A stretch of 64,000 nucleotides of DNA from Sphingobacterium chuzhouense (lineage in GTDB: Bacteria > Bacteroidota > Bacteroidia > Sphingobacteriales > Sphingobacteriaceae). The notes under the pieces are model-generated. The model searched no databases. It was not told the DNA's origin and saw only the letters and a list, made by a program, of their open reading frames with translations. Shown here one piece after another: positions 44,800 through 54,246 of the stretch (positions within the stretch are counted from its first letter, which is position 1; every line of letters starts with the position of its first letter). Position numbers and translations under genes: made by a program. The stretch is taken from NCBI RefSeq assembly GCF_014692525.1, contig NZ_JACNYL010000001.1, positions 1,116,001 through 1,180,000 on the forward strand. The letters run 5' to 3'.

Positions 44800-45621
44800 C
44801 TATTGATATACCTTAACCCAATCTACCAACATTTCCACAGGTAAGTCCGCGTCATCAACCGCCCCTACCCAAGCCCCACCTACGGCCTGATTAAGAATAA
44901 GATGGAAGTTCTGGTCAAAAGGCCACTGTTGATACCCCTTTCCGTCAACTTTTGGATAGACAAAAGTTTTTTTACCATTTACGCTAAACATGAGCAAGGT
45001 AGGCGTCCATTCTACTGCATACGTATTAAAAGCATCAACATCAATACTTGCCGTCGCGGTATTTGTTGGATTGGTAATACCTAGAGAATAGGTGTATTCA
45101 CTGTGGAGTGTTTGATGTACAAAACCATCATTATTCAATCTCTCCATGATATCGATCTCCCCTGATTTCGGCCATCCACCATAAATCGATGCTTCGGGCA
45201 TCATCCATATCGCCGGCCAAGCACCTTTACCACCCTTCATTTTGACACTAACCTCCACCTTTCCATAGCGAAAGGAGAAGTTGTCATAGGTAAAAACACA
45301 GCCCGTTTGATATTTAGCCGTATCGCTATCCTGGGTTTTATTTTTTATTGCTTTGAGGTATAAACACCCATCTTTTACATAGGTTACCTCCTCGGAATCC
45401 GTACAATATTTTTTCCAGTCGGGATTACCACGACCGGCGAAACTCCATTTTTTTTCATCTATCTTTTCGCCATTAAAGTCGTCATACCATATAAGATTTA
45501 ACATGGGATTATTTCCGACGGGTGTGGAGGGAGTGACTCCTACGCCACTTTCGGGTTTAATACCGCTACATGCCGCAGCCACTGTTACAACAGCGAATAA
45601 GATCAGTTTCATTCTATACAT
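44800..45621 (-). CDS. GH16 endo-glycosidase lipoprotein (single domain)
   Basis: A 273-residue predicted lipoprotein (AAAC, C18) that is essentially one GH16 jelly-roll. It starts LNLIWYDDFNGEKIDEKKWSF, with the catalytic motif E155-I-D157-I-M-E160 in WPKSGEIDIMERL and the end LPVEMLVDWVKVYQ. This compact form resembles laminarinase/lichenase-like and O-glycan-active GH16 enzymes. It follows susD and precedes the GH2 gene on the minus strand. With a second, larger GH16 in the opposite half, the locus has two endo-acting GH16 enzymes of different architecture. Linkage specificity cannot be read directly. Confidence 0.9.
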   Translation of the reverse strand: MYRMKLILFAVVTVAAACSGIKPESGVGVTPSTPVGNNPMLNLIWYDDFNGEKIDEKKWSFAGRGNPDWKKYCTDSEEVTYVKDGCLYLKAIKNKTQDSDTAKYQTGCVFTYDNFSFRYGKVEVSVKMKGGKGAWPAIWMMPEASIYGGWPKSGEIDIMERLNNDGFVHQTLHSEYTYSLGITNPTNTATASIDVDAFNTYAVEWTPTLLMFSVNGKKTFVYPKVDGKGYQQWPFDQNFHLILNQAVGGAWVGAVDDADLPVEMLVDWVKVYQ

Positions 45622-45693
45622 TATCTTATCTATTTATTTTTCTGATCATCAATAGCTCAATTCCCTGATTATCATTGAGCATAACCAATGCAT

Positions 45694-47538
45694 TTACCAT
45701 CCTGGATTTTGAACTAAAACCTTGCTTTTCTGCATTTCCGTAAAAGGGATAGGATGGAAATATTGTTTGCGTTCAAAATACCGGGTTTGAAACCATGTTC
45801 TCTGGTAAAATGTCGTTTCACTACCCGCCATGTTCATTCCATGGAAATCCCCACCCTGCCTGCCTTCGGTATCTTCCGCAATCATCCATCTCCGTACATC
45901 AAAATAGCGTTGTCCCTCTGTCGCTAGTTCAATACGGCTTTCTCTCCGTATAGCTTGTCGTTGCAAATCCCGATTACCGACTATAGCCGGATTCAGCACT
46001 TGTAATGCCGGCAATCCTGCTCGTTCTCTCACACGGTTAATGTATTCAAGAACATTTGGATTGCCCGGTTCTACTTCATTTAGCGCTTCTGCATATAAAA
46101 GATAAAATTCAGCCAGTCGAAAAATAATAGATGGGCGGAATACCATTCTCACACCTGGACTAACCATGTGGACCGTTCTATTGTATCGCTTATAAAGAAG
46201 GTAACCATTGGGAGTATGCTGTCCGCTACGATCATTTGGACTACCCATATAAAAATGAGTAACGTTATTGGAAATATGCCAGCGCCTGCCTGCAAAGAAT
46301 ACCGTATTATAAAAACGTGGCTCGCGATCTATCCACATGTTGTAGACCTGAACCCCATTCAGCTCGCTTGTGCCTATTTCGGAATATAATGGTGATCCGT
46401 TCAAGAAGCCTGTCGAGCTGATAGGCAAACCATCCTTCATATAGAAATCGTCCACAAGTTCTTGGACAACAGCGGTACTGCCGATTCCATTAGGTTCACT
46501 CCGAGGAGTTGACCTCCGTTCAAAACGATCTCCCCATTCAATACCATTGAATCCGTTGACTGAAGTTGCCCAGATAATTTCCTTGCTATATTCTTGGAAG
46601 ACTCTGTAAACTGATTGATCGGGATCAATATTACCGTTGTTGTCCCGAACTGTAAATAGCTCATAATTTCCTGCATCCGCATACTCGATAAATTCCCGCA
46701 ATGCTTGTTCCGCTTTATTCCATTTGGAAGGATCGGCTGCCGGAAACAAGGAAGTACCATCGGAATTGGTCAGAGAAAGAGCTTCTTGGAATCCACCGTT
46801 AAATAGTGGACTGGCAGCGAAAATCCAAAGCTTTCCACGCAATGCCAAGGCAACCCCCTTGGTAGGCAATGCTTTAAAGTTATCATCGGTAATTGGGCTT
46901 TGTGGCAACAAGGGAATGACAGCTGTTAATTCACTATCGATGAAGTTAATAACATCATCTAAAGGACGACGGGGGACATCGAGATCTTCAAGAGGACCAT
47001 ATGCTCTATCCATAATAGGAATGGGTCCGTACTGCTCCATCAATAAATAATGATAATATGCGCGCACAAATAGAGCACTGATCCGCATCCGGTTAAATTC
47101 TTCTTCAGTAAGTTGGTCGGCGTTGGTACCGGAAGCAGGAATTACCTTGGCCTTTTCAAGAAAAATATTGGCCTGTCGAATTAACTGGTATAAGATGTTC
47201 CACCGATGGAAGCCCATATTGGAGGAATTTCTAACAGAAATCATGTAATTGGCATTATCTCCATACGAGGTGTTGATTTCATCGGTCATCCCTGTCCACG
47301 GATTATGTAGCCCAGTTTGTCCACCCCCGTCCCAATCTGCACGAACCATTTCCGAATAATCCGGTATCCCCGTAAAAATATTTGCATACCATCTTCTCGT
47401 ATAAGAAGGATTGTCAAATATCTCGTCAACAGATTGCAAGCCGCCTGCAAGCTCATCCGATACGTCTAAATAGCTATCCGAGCAAGAACTCAACCCTAAT
47501 ATGAGCGTAGATATTGCGATTAAAAGTTTATTTTTCAT
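45694..47538 (-). CDS. SusD/RagB-family surface glycan-binding lipoprotein (minus-strand half)
   Basis: A 614-residue lipoprotein with signal peptide ending LSSC (C19) and the family's DSYLDVSDELAGG start. The helical-repeat block is RISALFVRAYYHYLLMEQYGPIPI, and the C-terminal domain includes AIRRESRIELATEGQRYFDVRRW. It pairs with the SusC encoded 42 bases upstream. It is clearly diverged from the plus-strand SusD, so the two import systems are not a recent duplication. Confidence 0.95.
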   Translation of the reverse strand: MKNKLLIAISTLILGLSSCSDSYLDVSDELAGGLQSVDEIFDNPSYTRRWYANIFTGIPDYSEMVRADWDGGGQTGLHNPWTGMTDEINTSYGDNANYMISVRNSSNMGFHRWNILYQLIRQANIFLEKAKVIPASGTNADQLTEEEFNRMRISALFVRAYYHYLLMEQYGPIPIMDRAYGPLEDLDVPRRPLDDVINFIDSELTAVIPLLPQSPITDDNFKALPTKGVALALRGKLWIFAASPLFNGGFQEALSLTNSDGTSLFPAADPSKWNKAEQALREFIEYADAGNYELFTVRDNNGNIDPDQSVYRVFQEYSKEIIWATSVNGFNGIEWGDRFERRSTPRSEPNGIGSTAVVQELVDDFYMKDGLPISSTGFLNGSPLYSEIGTSELNGVQVYNMWIDREPRFYNTVFFAGRRWHISNNVTHFYMGSPNDRSGQHTPNGYLLYKRYNRTVHMVSPGVRMVFRPSIIFRLAEFYLLYAEALNEVEPGNPNVLEYINRVRERAGLPALQVLNPAIVGNRDLQRQAIRRESRIELATEGQRYFDVRRWMIAEDTEGRQGGDFHGMNMAGSETTFYQRTWFQTRYFERKQYFHPIPFTEMQKSKVLVQNPGW

Positions 47539-47580
47539 TGTTATGTCGTAAATATGTTGGTTATAAATTCTTAGACCGTG

Positions 47581-50500
47581 TTAAAATGTAAACTCTAGTC
47601 CGAAAGTAAACATACGAGGTAGCGGATAATTTAGCCCACCATTGCTGTTTCCAGTTTCTGGATCCCAATGCTTGATTTCATCCCATACGGCGAGATTATG
47701 CCCCATCGCATAAATTCTCGCTGATTGTATTTTGATACGTTCTAGCAATGGTTTAGGCATATTGTACCCTATTTCAACATTCTTTAATCGTAAAAATCTT
47801 CCGTTGCGCAACCACCAAGTACTTGCTCTATTATTATTCGCAGAATTGGTATTACTACTATGAATACGAGGCATCAATACATTGTCTGTCGGGTTTTCTT
47901 CTGTCCATCGATCCAACGCAAAAGTTCGGTAGTTTGATTGGTCAACTCCCCACGAAAACGGATACCATCCCTCCGGTGTATTGCCTCCAAAAAGTACAGA
48001 TGTATTTCCAACACCTTGAAAGAAAGAGCTGATATAGAAATTCTTATATTCCAAATTCATCCCGAATCCATAGACGATTTCCGGTGTCGCTGGGTTGCCG
48101 ACTCCTCTTTGCTGGTCGAATGCGTCAATCAAACCGTCTCCATTCAAGTCCACGTATTTAATATCTCCTGGACCTATTCTTCCCCCCAATGTAGGGGTGG
48201 GAATCCCCTCTTTCAGTTGGTAGGATTTGGTGCCATTGGGGTTTTCTGTGATATTAAAATCATTATCGGTATATAGGCGCTCAGCGATGAACAACGTGTT
48301 TTCACTCACCCGAGAACCAGTCCACGCCATCCAAGGGTATGGTTGTGGCAACTCATCATATTCAGTAATTTTATTTCGAGCAAAAGTAAAGGTTCCTCGT
48401 AACCCAATGTTAAAAGCACCTGCTTGATGAGTTGCATTGATACTCCCATCGACACCCCAGTTTTCTACTTTCCCGTAATTCTCCCAAGGAGCCGCCCTAA
48501 AACCAACACTCGCTGGAATCGTTCTTCTGGTCAACAAAATGCCCGTTCTTTCGGATTTGAAGTAATCTGCTACGATCTCAATACGGTTGTTAAAAAGCCC
48601 CAGATTTATACCGTAGTTTTGCTTGTCTTCGATTTCCCATGACAAGTAAGGGGCTTCAAATCGACCTTCAACAATACCGGCACCTAGACCATTCGATCCC
48701 CCTCCATTGGTAATCCCTTGGTTGAAGCCTCCTGCCCCCATATTGAACGTCGGACGGTAAAGGAAACGTTCTCCACCCGTATTATCGTTACCCGTGCGTC
48801 CCATCGACACCCTAAACCGAACGCTAGTCAGATAATTTTTTATGGCATCAGGATAAAAAGACTCGTTGGATAGTTGATAGCTTACGCCCAACGCAGGAAA
48901 AAAACCAAAGCGATACCCCTTAGCAAACGTTTCACTTCCAGTATATCCAAAGTTACCCTCTATAAAATAGCGCCCATCATAGGAATAGGTAGCACGGCCA
49001 ACAATTCCTTGTTTTCTGAAAGCAAGTGCCTCGTTATGGTACTGGCTTTCTTTTTGCATAAATAATGCCATTGCACCTACAGTATGTCTGTCGAATACAT
49101 TGTTATAATTGAGCGAAGATTCCATATAGATATGTTTCACCGCACTAGAACCTTCTACGGGTTCACTCATGTCTTCCGTTCCAGAAAAAGTACGGGTGAA
49201 AATGAGATTCCCGGCCTCATCTCGCCCTGTAGCAAAATATCGGCTTGGATCATAGGTTCTTCTCGACGAGAAATCACCATCATAATCATAGCTGATAATT
49301 CCACGATAGGACAAGCCATTGGTGATGACGTCCAGCTTTTGATCCAACCGCACGGCCGATTGTATACGTGAGCGCCATTCCTTAGCATAGCCTGAGTTCA
49401 TCAGCATATTATATGGATTCCGCATATTAGCATCGCGCTCTTGTGGAAATGTAGCGATCGTACCATCGCTATAAATCGGAGGAAAAACATAGGGCGGTGT
49501 AATTAACATCTGTCTAAAAATAGTTCCCGTACCTGTTCCAGGATAATTGTTCACAAGATATTGTCCACTTAAATCAACACTCACCATAGTTGTCTTTGTG
49601 ACATCAATATCGATGTTACTTCTTAAATTGAAACGCTTGACACCGATATTGGTATCATAGCGATTATTGGGGTCGTCCTTAAAAATACCGCTTTCAGCGA
49701 AATATGCACCAGAGACAAAATAACGGGTACGTTCCGTACCACCGCGGGCGTTTAGTGTATATCGTTGATTGCGGGTTAGATCTCGAAGTAATGCATCCAT
49801 CCAATTGGTGTTTGGGTAAAGATCTGGATCGATATTATTTCGGTAATTGGCAATCAGTTCATCGCTATAAATAGGCAGCTCGCCATCATTTCGAAGGGCT
49901 TCATTAAATAACGTGAGGTAGTCCGCTGAATTCACAAACTGAGGTAGTCGGGTTGGTTGGGAGAGACTATGTTCGGTACGGAAAGATATGACCGGCTTAG
50001 CAATACGACCTCTCTTAGAAGTAATGATAACCACCCCGTTGGCACCCTCGGCCCCATATACTGCAGTTGCTGCGGCATCCTTCAACACAGAAAATGTTTC
50101 TATTTCCTCCGGTTCAATATCATTGATAGAGCGCGGTATTCCATCAACCAGAACCAATGGTGACGTCCCTCCTGCAAAAGTACTAACTCCCCTAATCCAG
50201 AATTCAGAGTTATCGTATCCGGGCTCTCCAGATCGTTGGATAGCTATAAGACCAGAAACCTGTCCAGCTAAGTTATTGGAGAGGCTGCGGGTAGCGAATT
50301 GCAGCGATTTACCATCCACCGAGCTGATAGCACTTACTACTTCTGCTTTCTTTTGTTTGCCATAGCCTACTACGACTACTTCTTCGACTCCAGTTGCATC
50401 AGTCTCCAAAATCACGGTATAGGTTCCTGGAGCATTAACCAATATTTCACGAGAAGAAAATCCTATATAGGATACTACAATAATTGAATTTCGGGGTACT

Positions 50501-50997
50501 TCAAGGATAAACTTACCGTTCTTGTCCGTCAGCGTACCCACTTCTGGTCGTGATTTCAAGGCAACAGATGCACCAGCGATAATCGCTCCTGTACTGTCAG
50601 TCACACTACCCGTGACCTGGATATTATCTTGTTTTATCTGTCCTCTTGTTTTTAAAAGGGTAATATTATTCCCGCGTTTTGTATACCTGATTCCCGTATC
50701 CTTAAAGACGTTTTGTAATACTTGGTCAATAGGTTGGTTGCGAACATCGATACTAACTGGCTTTAAACTGGCCAACAAGCCATCGGCGTATAAAAAATGG
50801 AGACTATATTTGTCGGTAATTTGTTGCAATAATGTCTCTACACGTGCATTATTGACAACTAAGCTGATCATCTGTGCTTTAGCTTGAGCAGATAGCACAA
50901 ATACCACCGTAAACAGCACGAAAATATAAGGTCGCACACTGGTAAATTTGGGCAACAAGACACTAGCCCACGTATTTTTTACGAAGTTTTTGTTCAT
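47581..50997 (-). CDS. SusC-type TonB-dependent transducer with STN domain (minus-strand half)
   Basis: A 1138-residue outer-membrane transporter. Signal peptide to about residue 40. STN domain at about 43-115 (ARVETLLQQITDKYSLHFLYA). Carboxypeptidase-like domain at about 125-200 (VTGSVTDSTGAIIAGASVAL). Plug at about 205-335 with FSVLKDAAATAVYGAEGANGV. The barrel ends TFGLEFTF. The STN domain ties it to the upstream FecR/sigma pair. An 89-bp gap separates it from fecR; I saw no copy there of the TATACCAC...CGTC motif used in the opposite half. It is the second importer of the locus. Confidence 0.96.
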   Translation of the reverse strand: MNKNFVKNTWASVLLPKFTSVRPYIFVLFTVVFVLSAQAKAQMISLVVNNARVETLLQQITDKYSLHFLYADGLLASLKPVSIDVRNQPIDQVLQNVFKDTGIRYTKRGNNITLLKTRGQIKQDNIQVTGSVTDSTGAIIAGASVALKSRPEVGTLTDKNGKFILEVPRNSIIVVSYIGFSSREILVNAPGTYTVILETDATGVEEVVVVGYGKQKKAEVVSAISSVDGKSLQFATRSLSNNLAGQVSGLIAIQRSGEPGYDNSEFWIRGVSTFAGGTSPLVLVDGIPRSINDIEPEEIETFSVLKDAAATAVYGAEGANGVVIITSKRGRIAKPVISFRTEHSLSQPTRLPQFVNSADYLTLFNEALRNDGELPIYSDELIANYRNNIDPDLYPNTNWMDALLRDLTRNQRYTLNARGGTERTRYFVSGAYFAESGIFKDDPNNRYDTNIGVKRFNLRSNIDIDVTKTTMVSVDLSGQYLVNNYPGTGTGTIFRQMLITPPYVFPPIYSDGTIATFPQERDANMRNPYNMLMNSGYAKEWRSRIQSAVRLDQKLDVITNGLSYRGIISYDYDGDFSSRRTYDPSRYFATGRDEAGNLIFTRTFSGTEDMSEPVEGSSAVKHIYMESSLNYNNVFDRHTVGAMALFMQKESQYHNEALAFRKQGIVGRATYSYDGRYFIEGNFGYTGSETFAKGYRFGFFPALGVSYQLSNESFYPDAIKNYLTSVRFRVSMGRTGNDNTGGERFLYRPTFNMGAGGFNQGITNGGGSNGLGAGIVEGRFEAPYLSWEIEDKQNYGINLGLFNNRIEIVADYFKSERTGILLTRRTIPASVGFRAAPWENYGKVENWGVDGSINATHQAGAFNIGLRGTFTFARNKITEYDELPQPYPWMAWTGSRVSENTLFIAERLYTDNDFNITENPNGTKSYQLKEGIPTPTLGGRIGPGDIKYVDLNGDGLIDAFDQQRGVGNPATPEIVYGFGMNLEYKNFYISSFFQGVGNTSVLFGGNTPEGWYPFSWGVDQSNYRTFALDRWTEENPTDNVLMPRIHSSNTNSANNNRASTWWLRNGRFLRLKNVEIGYNMPKPLLERIKIQSARIYAMGHNLAVWDEIKHWDPETGNSNGGLNYPLPRMFTFGLEFTF

Positions 50998-51086
50998 AAT
51001 TGATGTAATGGATGATTAGATTATTAGTTCAGTCTATTCTAACGGTTTGTTTGTATGGATTAAGTTTCGTTCATATACATATAGAT

Positions 51087-52223
51087 TTATTTTGTAACGA
51101 TTAATACTCTGTCTGTAATTTTAAATTTCAATCCTGAAATATCGGCCAAGCTGTATACAGCCTCCGCAAGTGTGGCTTTTTTATCGATCGTTCCGGTTAT
51201 GGACCTGGATTGTTTGTCATCGATATGCAATCGGATATCGATATCATACCACGAAGCAAGCTTCATTAAAACGTCTTTTAAACTGTCACGTTTAAAGTAG
51301 AAATAGCCATCCTTCCAGGAGGTATATTTTTTTGTATCTACTCTTCTTGCATGAAGCCCTTTTGCACTATGATAAGCTTGATATCCTGGCTCCAGGAATA
51401 GGCGGTTCTCCTCTGTCTGAATACTTACACTGCCTTTCACTAGAGTTGTTAACGACCTTTCCCCGTAACGATCTACATTAAACGACGTTCCGTAGACTGA
51501 AACCGTATCGGTATCCGTAATTACGCGAAACTGTCTATCCTTATCTGGCGAAACTTCAAAAAAAGCCTCCCCTTTTAGTCGGACAGTCCGTGTTTCTTGG
51601 TTAAACGCTGGATCCACCTGAAGCGTACTTGACGCATTTAACCAAACGTTGGATCCATCCGGCAGTAAAATCTCGATATTACTAGCTCGGGGAGTTTGAA
51701 TCGTCTTTACTTCAGCGAGTCGCTTTGCAAATACTTCTCCCTTTTCTGCAAATATGCTATCATTGGTAATCTGCAAAACTTCCTGTTCCACTTTCACGAA
51801 TTTTCCGTCGGCCAGTTCTATAAGTGTTTGATTTTTGCCCGGTGTCACATCGTTCGCATGTCCAAATCTATGATCCGCAATAACCTCATTATAAAATACG
51901 GGATCCTGCCGATTGGGAAGTAGCCACCATGACAAAAAACCAACCAAAACCATCGCCGCCGCAGCGGCAATATAACGGTAGTAATGAAGTTTCCTTATCT
52001 TTGTTTGTCTCTGTGTTAGCCGTTTCCAAGTCTCTTGCTTCCTACTTTCAAAATAAACAAGCAGTTCCTCATTTATATTACGCTCTCTATCATAATCTTG
52101 GCACAGCTTATCCAATTGTTCTTGCGATAGGTGTATATCTAGCTCCTGACGTTCTACAGGAGTTAAACTACCATCCAAATACTTGGCGATAAGAGAGGCT
52201 AGATAAACAGATATTCTTTCCAC
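51087..52223 (-). CDS. FecR-family anti-sigma factor (minus-strand half)
   Basis: A 378-residue inner-membrane protein. The cytoplasmic part is at about 1-80 (YLDGSLTPVERQELDIHLSQ). A single membrane span is at about residues 84-105 (YIAAAAAMVLVGFLSWWLLP). The periplasmic FecR domain is at about 175-275 (LPDGSNVWLNASSTLQVDPA). A C-terminal DUF4974 domain is at about 307-377 (FYFKRDSLKDVLMKLASWYD). It should relay SusC binding state to the sigma factor encoded 66 bases upstream. Confidence 0.93.
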   Translation of the reverse strand: MERISVYLASLIAKYLDGSLTPVERQELDIHLSQEQLDKLCQDYDRERNINEELLVYFESRKQETWKRLTQRQTKIRKLHYYRYIAAAAAMVLVGFLSWWLLPNRQDPVFYNEVIADHRFGHANDVTPGKNQTLIELADGKFVKVEQEVLQITNDSIFAEKGEVFAKRLAEVKTIQTPRASNIEILLPDGSNVWLNASSTLQVDPAFNQETRTVRLKGEAFFEVSPDKDRQFRVITDTDTVSVYGTSFNVDRYGERSLTTLVKGSVSIQTEENRLFLEPGYQAYHSAKGLHARRVDTKKYTSWKDGYFYFKRDSLKDVLMKLASWYDIDIRLHIDDKQSRSITGTIDKKATLAEAVYSLADISGLKFKITDRVLIVTK

Positions 52224-52289
52224 GGTTTAATGTTCAGTTTTTACCTTTTGACATTATAACCCACGAAACTAAAAAACGGGTGGAAAGAA

Positions 52290-52808
52290 TTATAAGTTTT
52301 TTAAGAAAAATAAAAGTGCTATTAAAAAATTAGTCGATACGCGCTCCTTCAACAGTTTAATACCACGCATTTTTTGGCTTTTTACAGTATTGATGGAAAT
52401 ATGAAGTTGTTCTGCTATTTCACTGTTTTTTAAGCCATCGATATAACTCATTCTTAGGATACGGCTGCACCCTTCCGGTAAATCTTCTAACAAATTTAAC
52501 AACAAAACGGTCAATTCCGCCTTGATAATCTTTTCGTCGTATGCTTCTTCTGACTCGTTTTCAACTTTCTCTTCTAAATATTTAAGATGATATGCATTCT
52601 TTCGAATAAGATGCAAACAAGAGTTTTTAACACTTCGATATAGGTAGGGCACGGTAATATCTTCCACTTTTATCCTGTTATCCGAGGAGTTGATAATTTT
52701 TAAAAATACGGTTTGAACGACGTCTTCCGCACTATCTGGATCACCTAAAATAGACGTCGCATAAAGGCATAGACGGGCGTAGTTTTTCGTAAATAATACA
52801 TCTATCAT
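52290..52808 (-). CDS. ECF RNA polymerase sigma factor (minus-strand half)
   Basis: A sigma-70 family factor of 172 residues from the ATG at 52808. Region 2 is LCLYATSILGDPDSAEDVVQTVFLKI, region 4 EGCSRILRMSYIDGLKNSEI through AEQLHISINTVKSQKMRGI, with a hydrophobic tail. An in-frame ATG at 52874 would give 194 residues, but a TATATTTG promoter element overlaps that ATG (52872-52879), and region 2 begins directly after the shorter start, so I favour 52808. It is divergent in sequence from the plus-strand sigma, so the two halves may respond to different signals or cross-regulate. The next gene upstream on this strand belongs to the pigment cluster. Confidence 0.88.
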   Translation of the reverse strand: MIDVLFTKNYARLCLYATSILGDPDSAEDVVQTVFLKIINSSDNRIKVEDITVPYLYRSVKNSCLHLIRKNAYHLKYLEEKVENESEEAYDEKIIKAELTVLLLNLLEDLPEGCSRILRMSYIDGLKNSEIAEQLHISINTVKSQKMRGIKLLKERVSTNFLIALLFFLKNL

Positions 52809-52871
52809 CGTCTCAAGTCTATTCAATAGCAACGTGCTTAGTAATCTCTTTATCCAACCAGGAAATGGAAA

Positions 52872-52879
52872 CAAATATA
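52872..52879 (-). promoter_or_regulatory. -7 element for the minus-strand sigma gene
   Basis: The minus strand reads TATATTTG; a TTTT about 21 bases upstream may be the -33 region. Transcription would begin near 52866, inside the longer possible reading frame, supporting the shorter start at 52808. Confidence 0.5.
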
Positions 52880-52904
52880 GCGATAATTCCCATTGAGTAT
52901 AAAA

Positions 52905-54203
52905 TTATCCCTTTCGCTTATCAATAAACGTAACTGGCTTCCGACTTAAAGGATTAAAAATAATGCGTTGTAATTCTTCCGATGGTCGCTTTTCTACACG
53001 TGGTGCCACACGCAATTTTGCCCGAAAGTGATCTTTTATCTGCAATAGGAAGTCTTCTGCAGTTTCTTTTGTGCTAATGTAAATAACAATCTCGTCCGTT
53101 CCGATATCATTATGGGATATTTCAATAACGTGATGTTCAATTTCAGGGAAGCCAGCCAGTAGATCATGCATGGCGGGTGGATACAAGGTTGTCCCTTTAT
53201 ATTTCACCATCTGTTGTTTTCTTCCCTCTACCGGGCCAATCCGGTAGGTATTACGTCCACAACTACACGGAGCGATATGTCTGCGGACAATATCGCCGGT
53301 TTTAAATCGTAACAACGGAACACCTTGCACCCCTAAAGTCGTGATAACAAGTTCACCAGGCTCACCATCAGGTACGGGTTGCTCTTCCTCATCCAGCACC
53401 TCCGTAATAATAAGATCTTCATGAACATGTCCGCCTTGAAAAGCTTCACATTCCGTAAAAGCCGCACCCATTTCTGTAGATGCGTATGTAGAATACAGTT
53501 TTATCGGCCACTTTTCGCGTATACGCTGTGTCAGCAAGGAATCATGGAGCGAGGCATTCCGCAGAGACTCTCCGATACACAAAACAGCCTCTATACCAGC
53601 GTGGCGATAATCGATGTCGTGTTGTTCGGCATACTCCATCATTTTTAATAAAAAAGACGGTACCGCAATCAAAAACCGGGGTTTATGCTGCAAAATAACA
53701 TCCCACTGCAGTTGGGGAATCCCAGAGCCTACACGTAGAATACCCGCACCAAGCTTCCGTAGACCAAGAAAATAGGCTAAACCTGCCATAAACCGTCTAT
53801 CCATCGTGGTCATCAATTGTACCACGTCGCCCGGCTCTACACCAATAGTTTGAAACGAGCGCATCTCGTTATAGGCCAGACGTTCTAAATCTTCTTCCGT
53901 AAGTCCAAAAGTTACAGGCTTGCCCAGTGTTCCAGAGGTGGAACAATAATCGATAATCTTTTCCCGTCCGACACAAAAAAAATCTTCGTTGTGCGCTTGA
54001 ATATCGTCTTTAGTTGTTGTCGGTATACGCTCTAAATCCTCTATGGTGCGAATCGTATCGATGTCAATATGATGGTTCTCAAACAATTGCTTATAATAGG
54101 ACGAATGCTCCCGCAGATAAATCAATTGCCTTCGTAAGAGCTCCTCTTGATAAGCCTTAATTTCCTGCGGCGATTGCCTCTCCATAATTATCTGTTGTTT
54201 CAT
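52905..54203 (-). CDS. Phenylacetate-CoA ligase-like AMP-forming enzyme of the pigment cluster
   Basis: A 432-residue adenylate-forming enzyme of the PaaK/CoF-synthetase type. Signature segments are SSYYKQLF near the N-terminus, DYCSTSGTLGKPVTFGLTEED (phosphate-binding loop), YSTYASTEMGAAFTEC, LRFKTGDIVRR and a C-terminal AMP-binding domain. Such enzymes activate an aromatic acid as CoA thioester or load it on a carrier protein. In flexirubin/aryl-polyene clusters this is the starter-unit step. It is the last gene of the pigment operon, following the FAD enzyme by 43 bases. Start at 54203; 54185 is possible. Substrate is inferred from context. Confidence 0.82.
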   Translation of the reverse strand: MKQQIIMERQSPQEIKAYQEELLRRQLIYLREHSSYYKQLFENHHIDIDTIRTIEDLERIPTTTKDDIQAHNEDFFCVGREKIIDYCSTSGTLGKPVTFGLTEEDLERLAYNEMRSFQTIGVEPGDVVQLMTTMDRRFMAGLAYFLGLRKLGAGILRVGSGIPQLQWDVILQHKPRFLIAVPSFLLKMMEYAEQHDIDYRHAGIEAVLCIGESLRNASLHDSLLTQRIREKWPIKLYSTYASTEMGAAFTECEAFQGGHVHEDLIITEVLDEEEQPVPDGEPGELVITTLGVQGVPLLRFKTGDIVRRHIAPCSCGRNTYRIGPVEGRKQQMVKYKGTTLYPPAMHDLLAGFPEIEHHVIEISHNDIGTDEIVIYISTKETAEDFLLQIKDHFRAKLRVAPRVEKRPSEELQRIIFNPLSRKPVTFIDKRKG

Positions 54204-54246
54204 GATTTAGTATTCGCTATATCCTCCAAAAGAAGGACTATATCTC

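Noticed and set aside
50998..52289. Copies of the TATACCAC...CGTC ECF promoter motif in the minus-strand sigma/FecR/SusC gaps
   Set aside because: Inspection of both gaps gave only partial matches (for example CACCCG followed by TTTCGTGG) with different spacing, so a shared promoter across the two halves is not supported.
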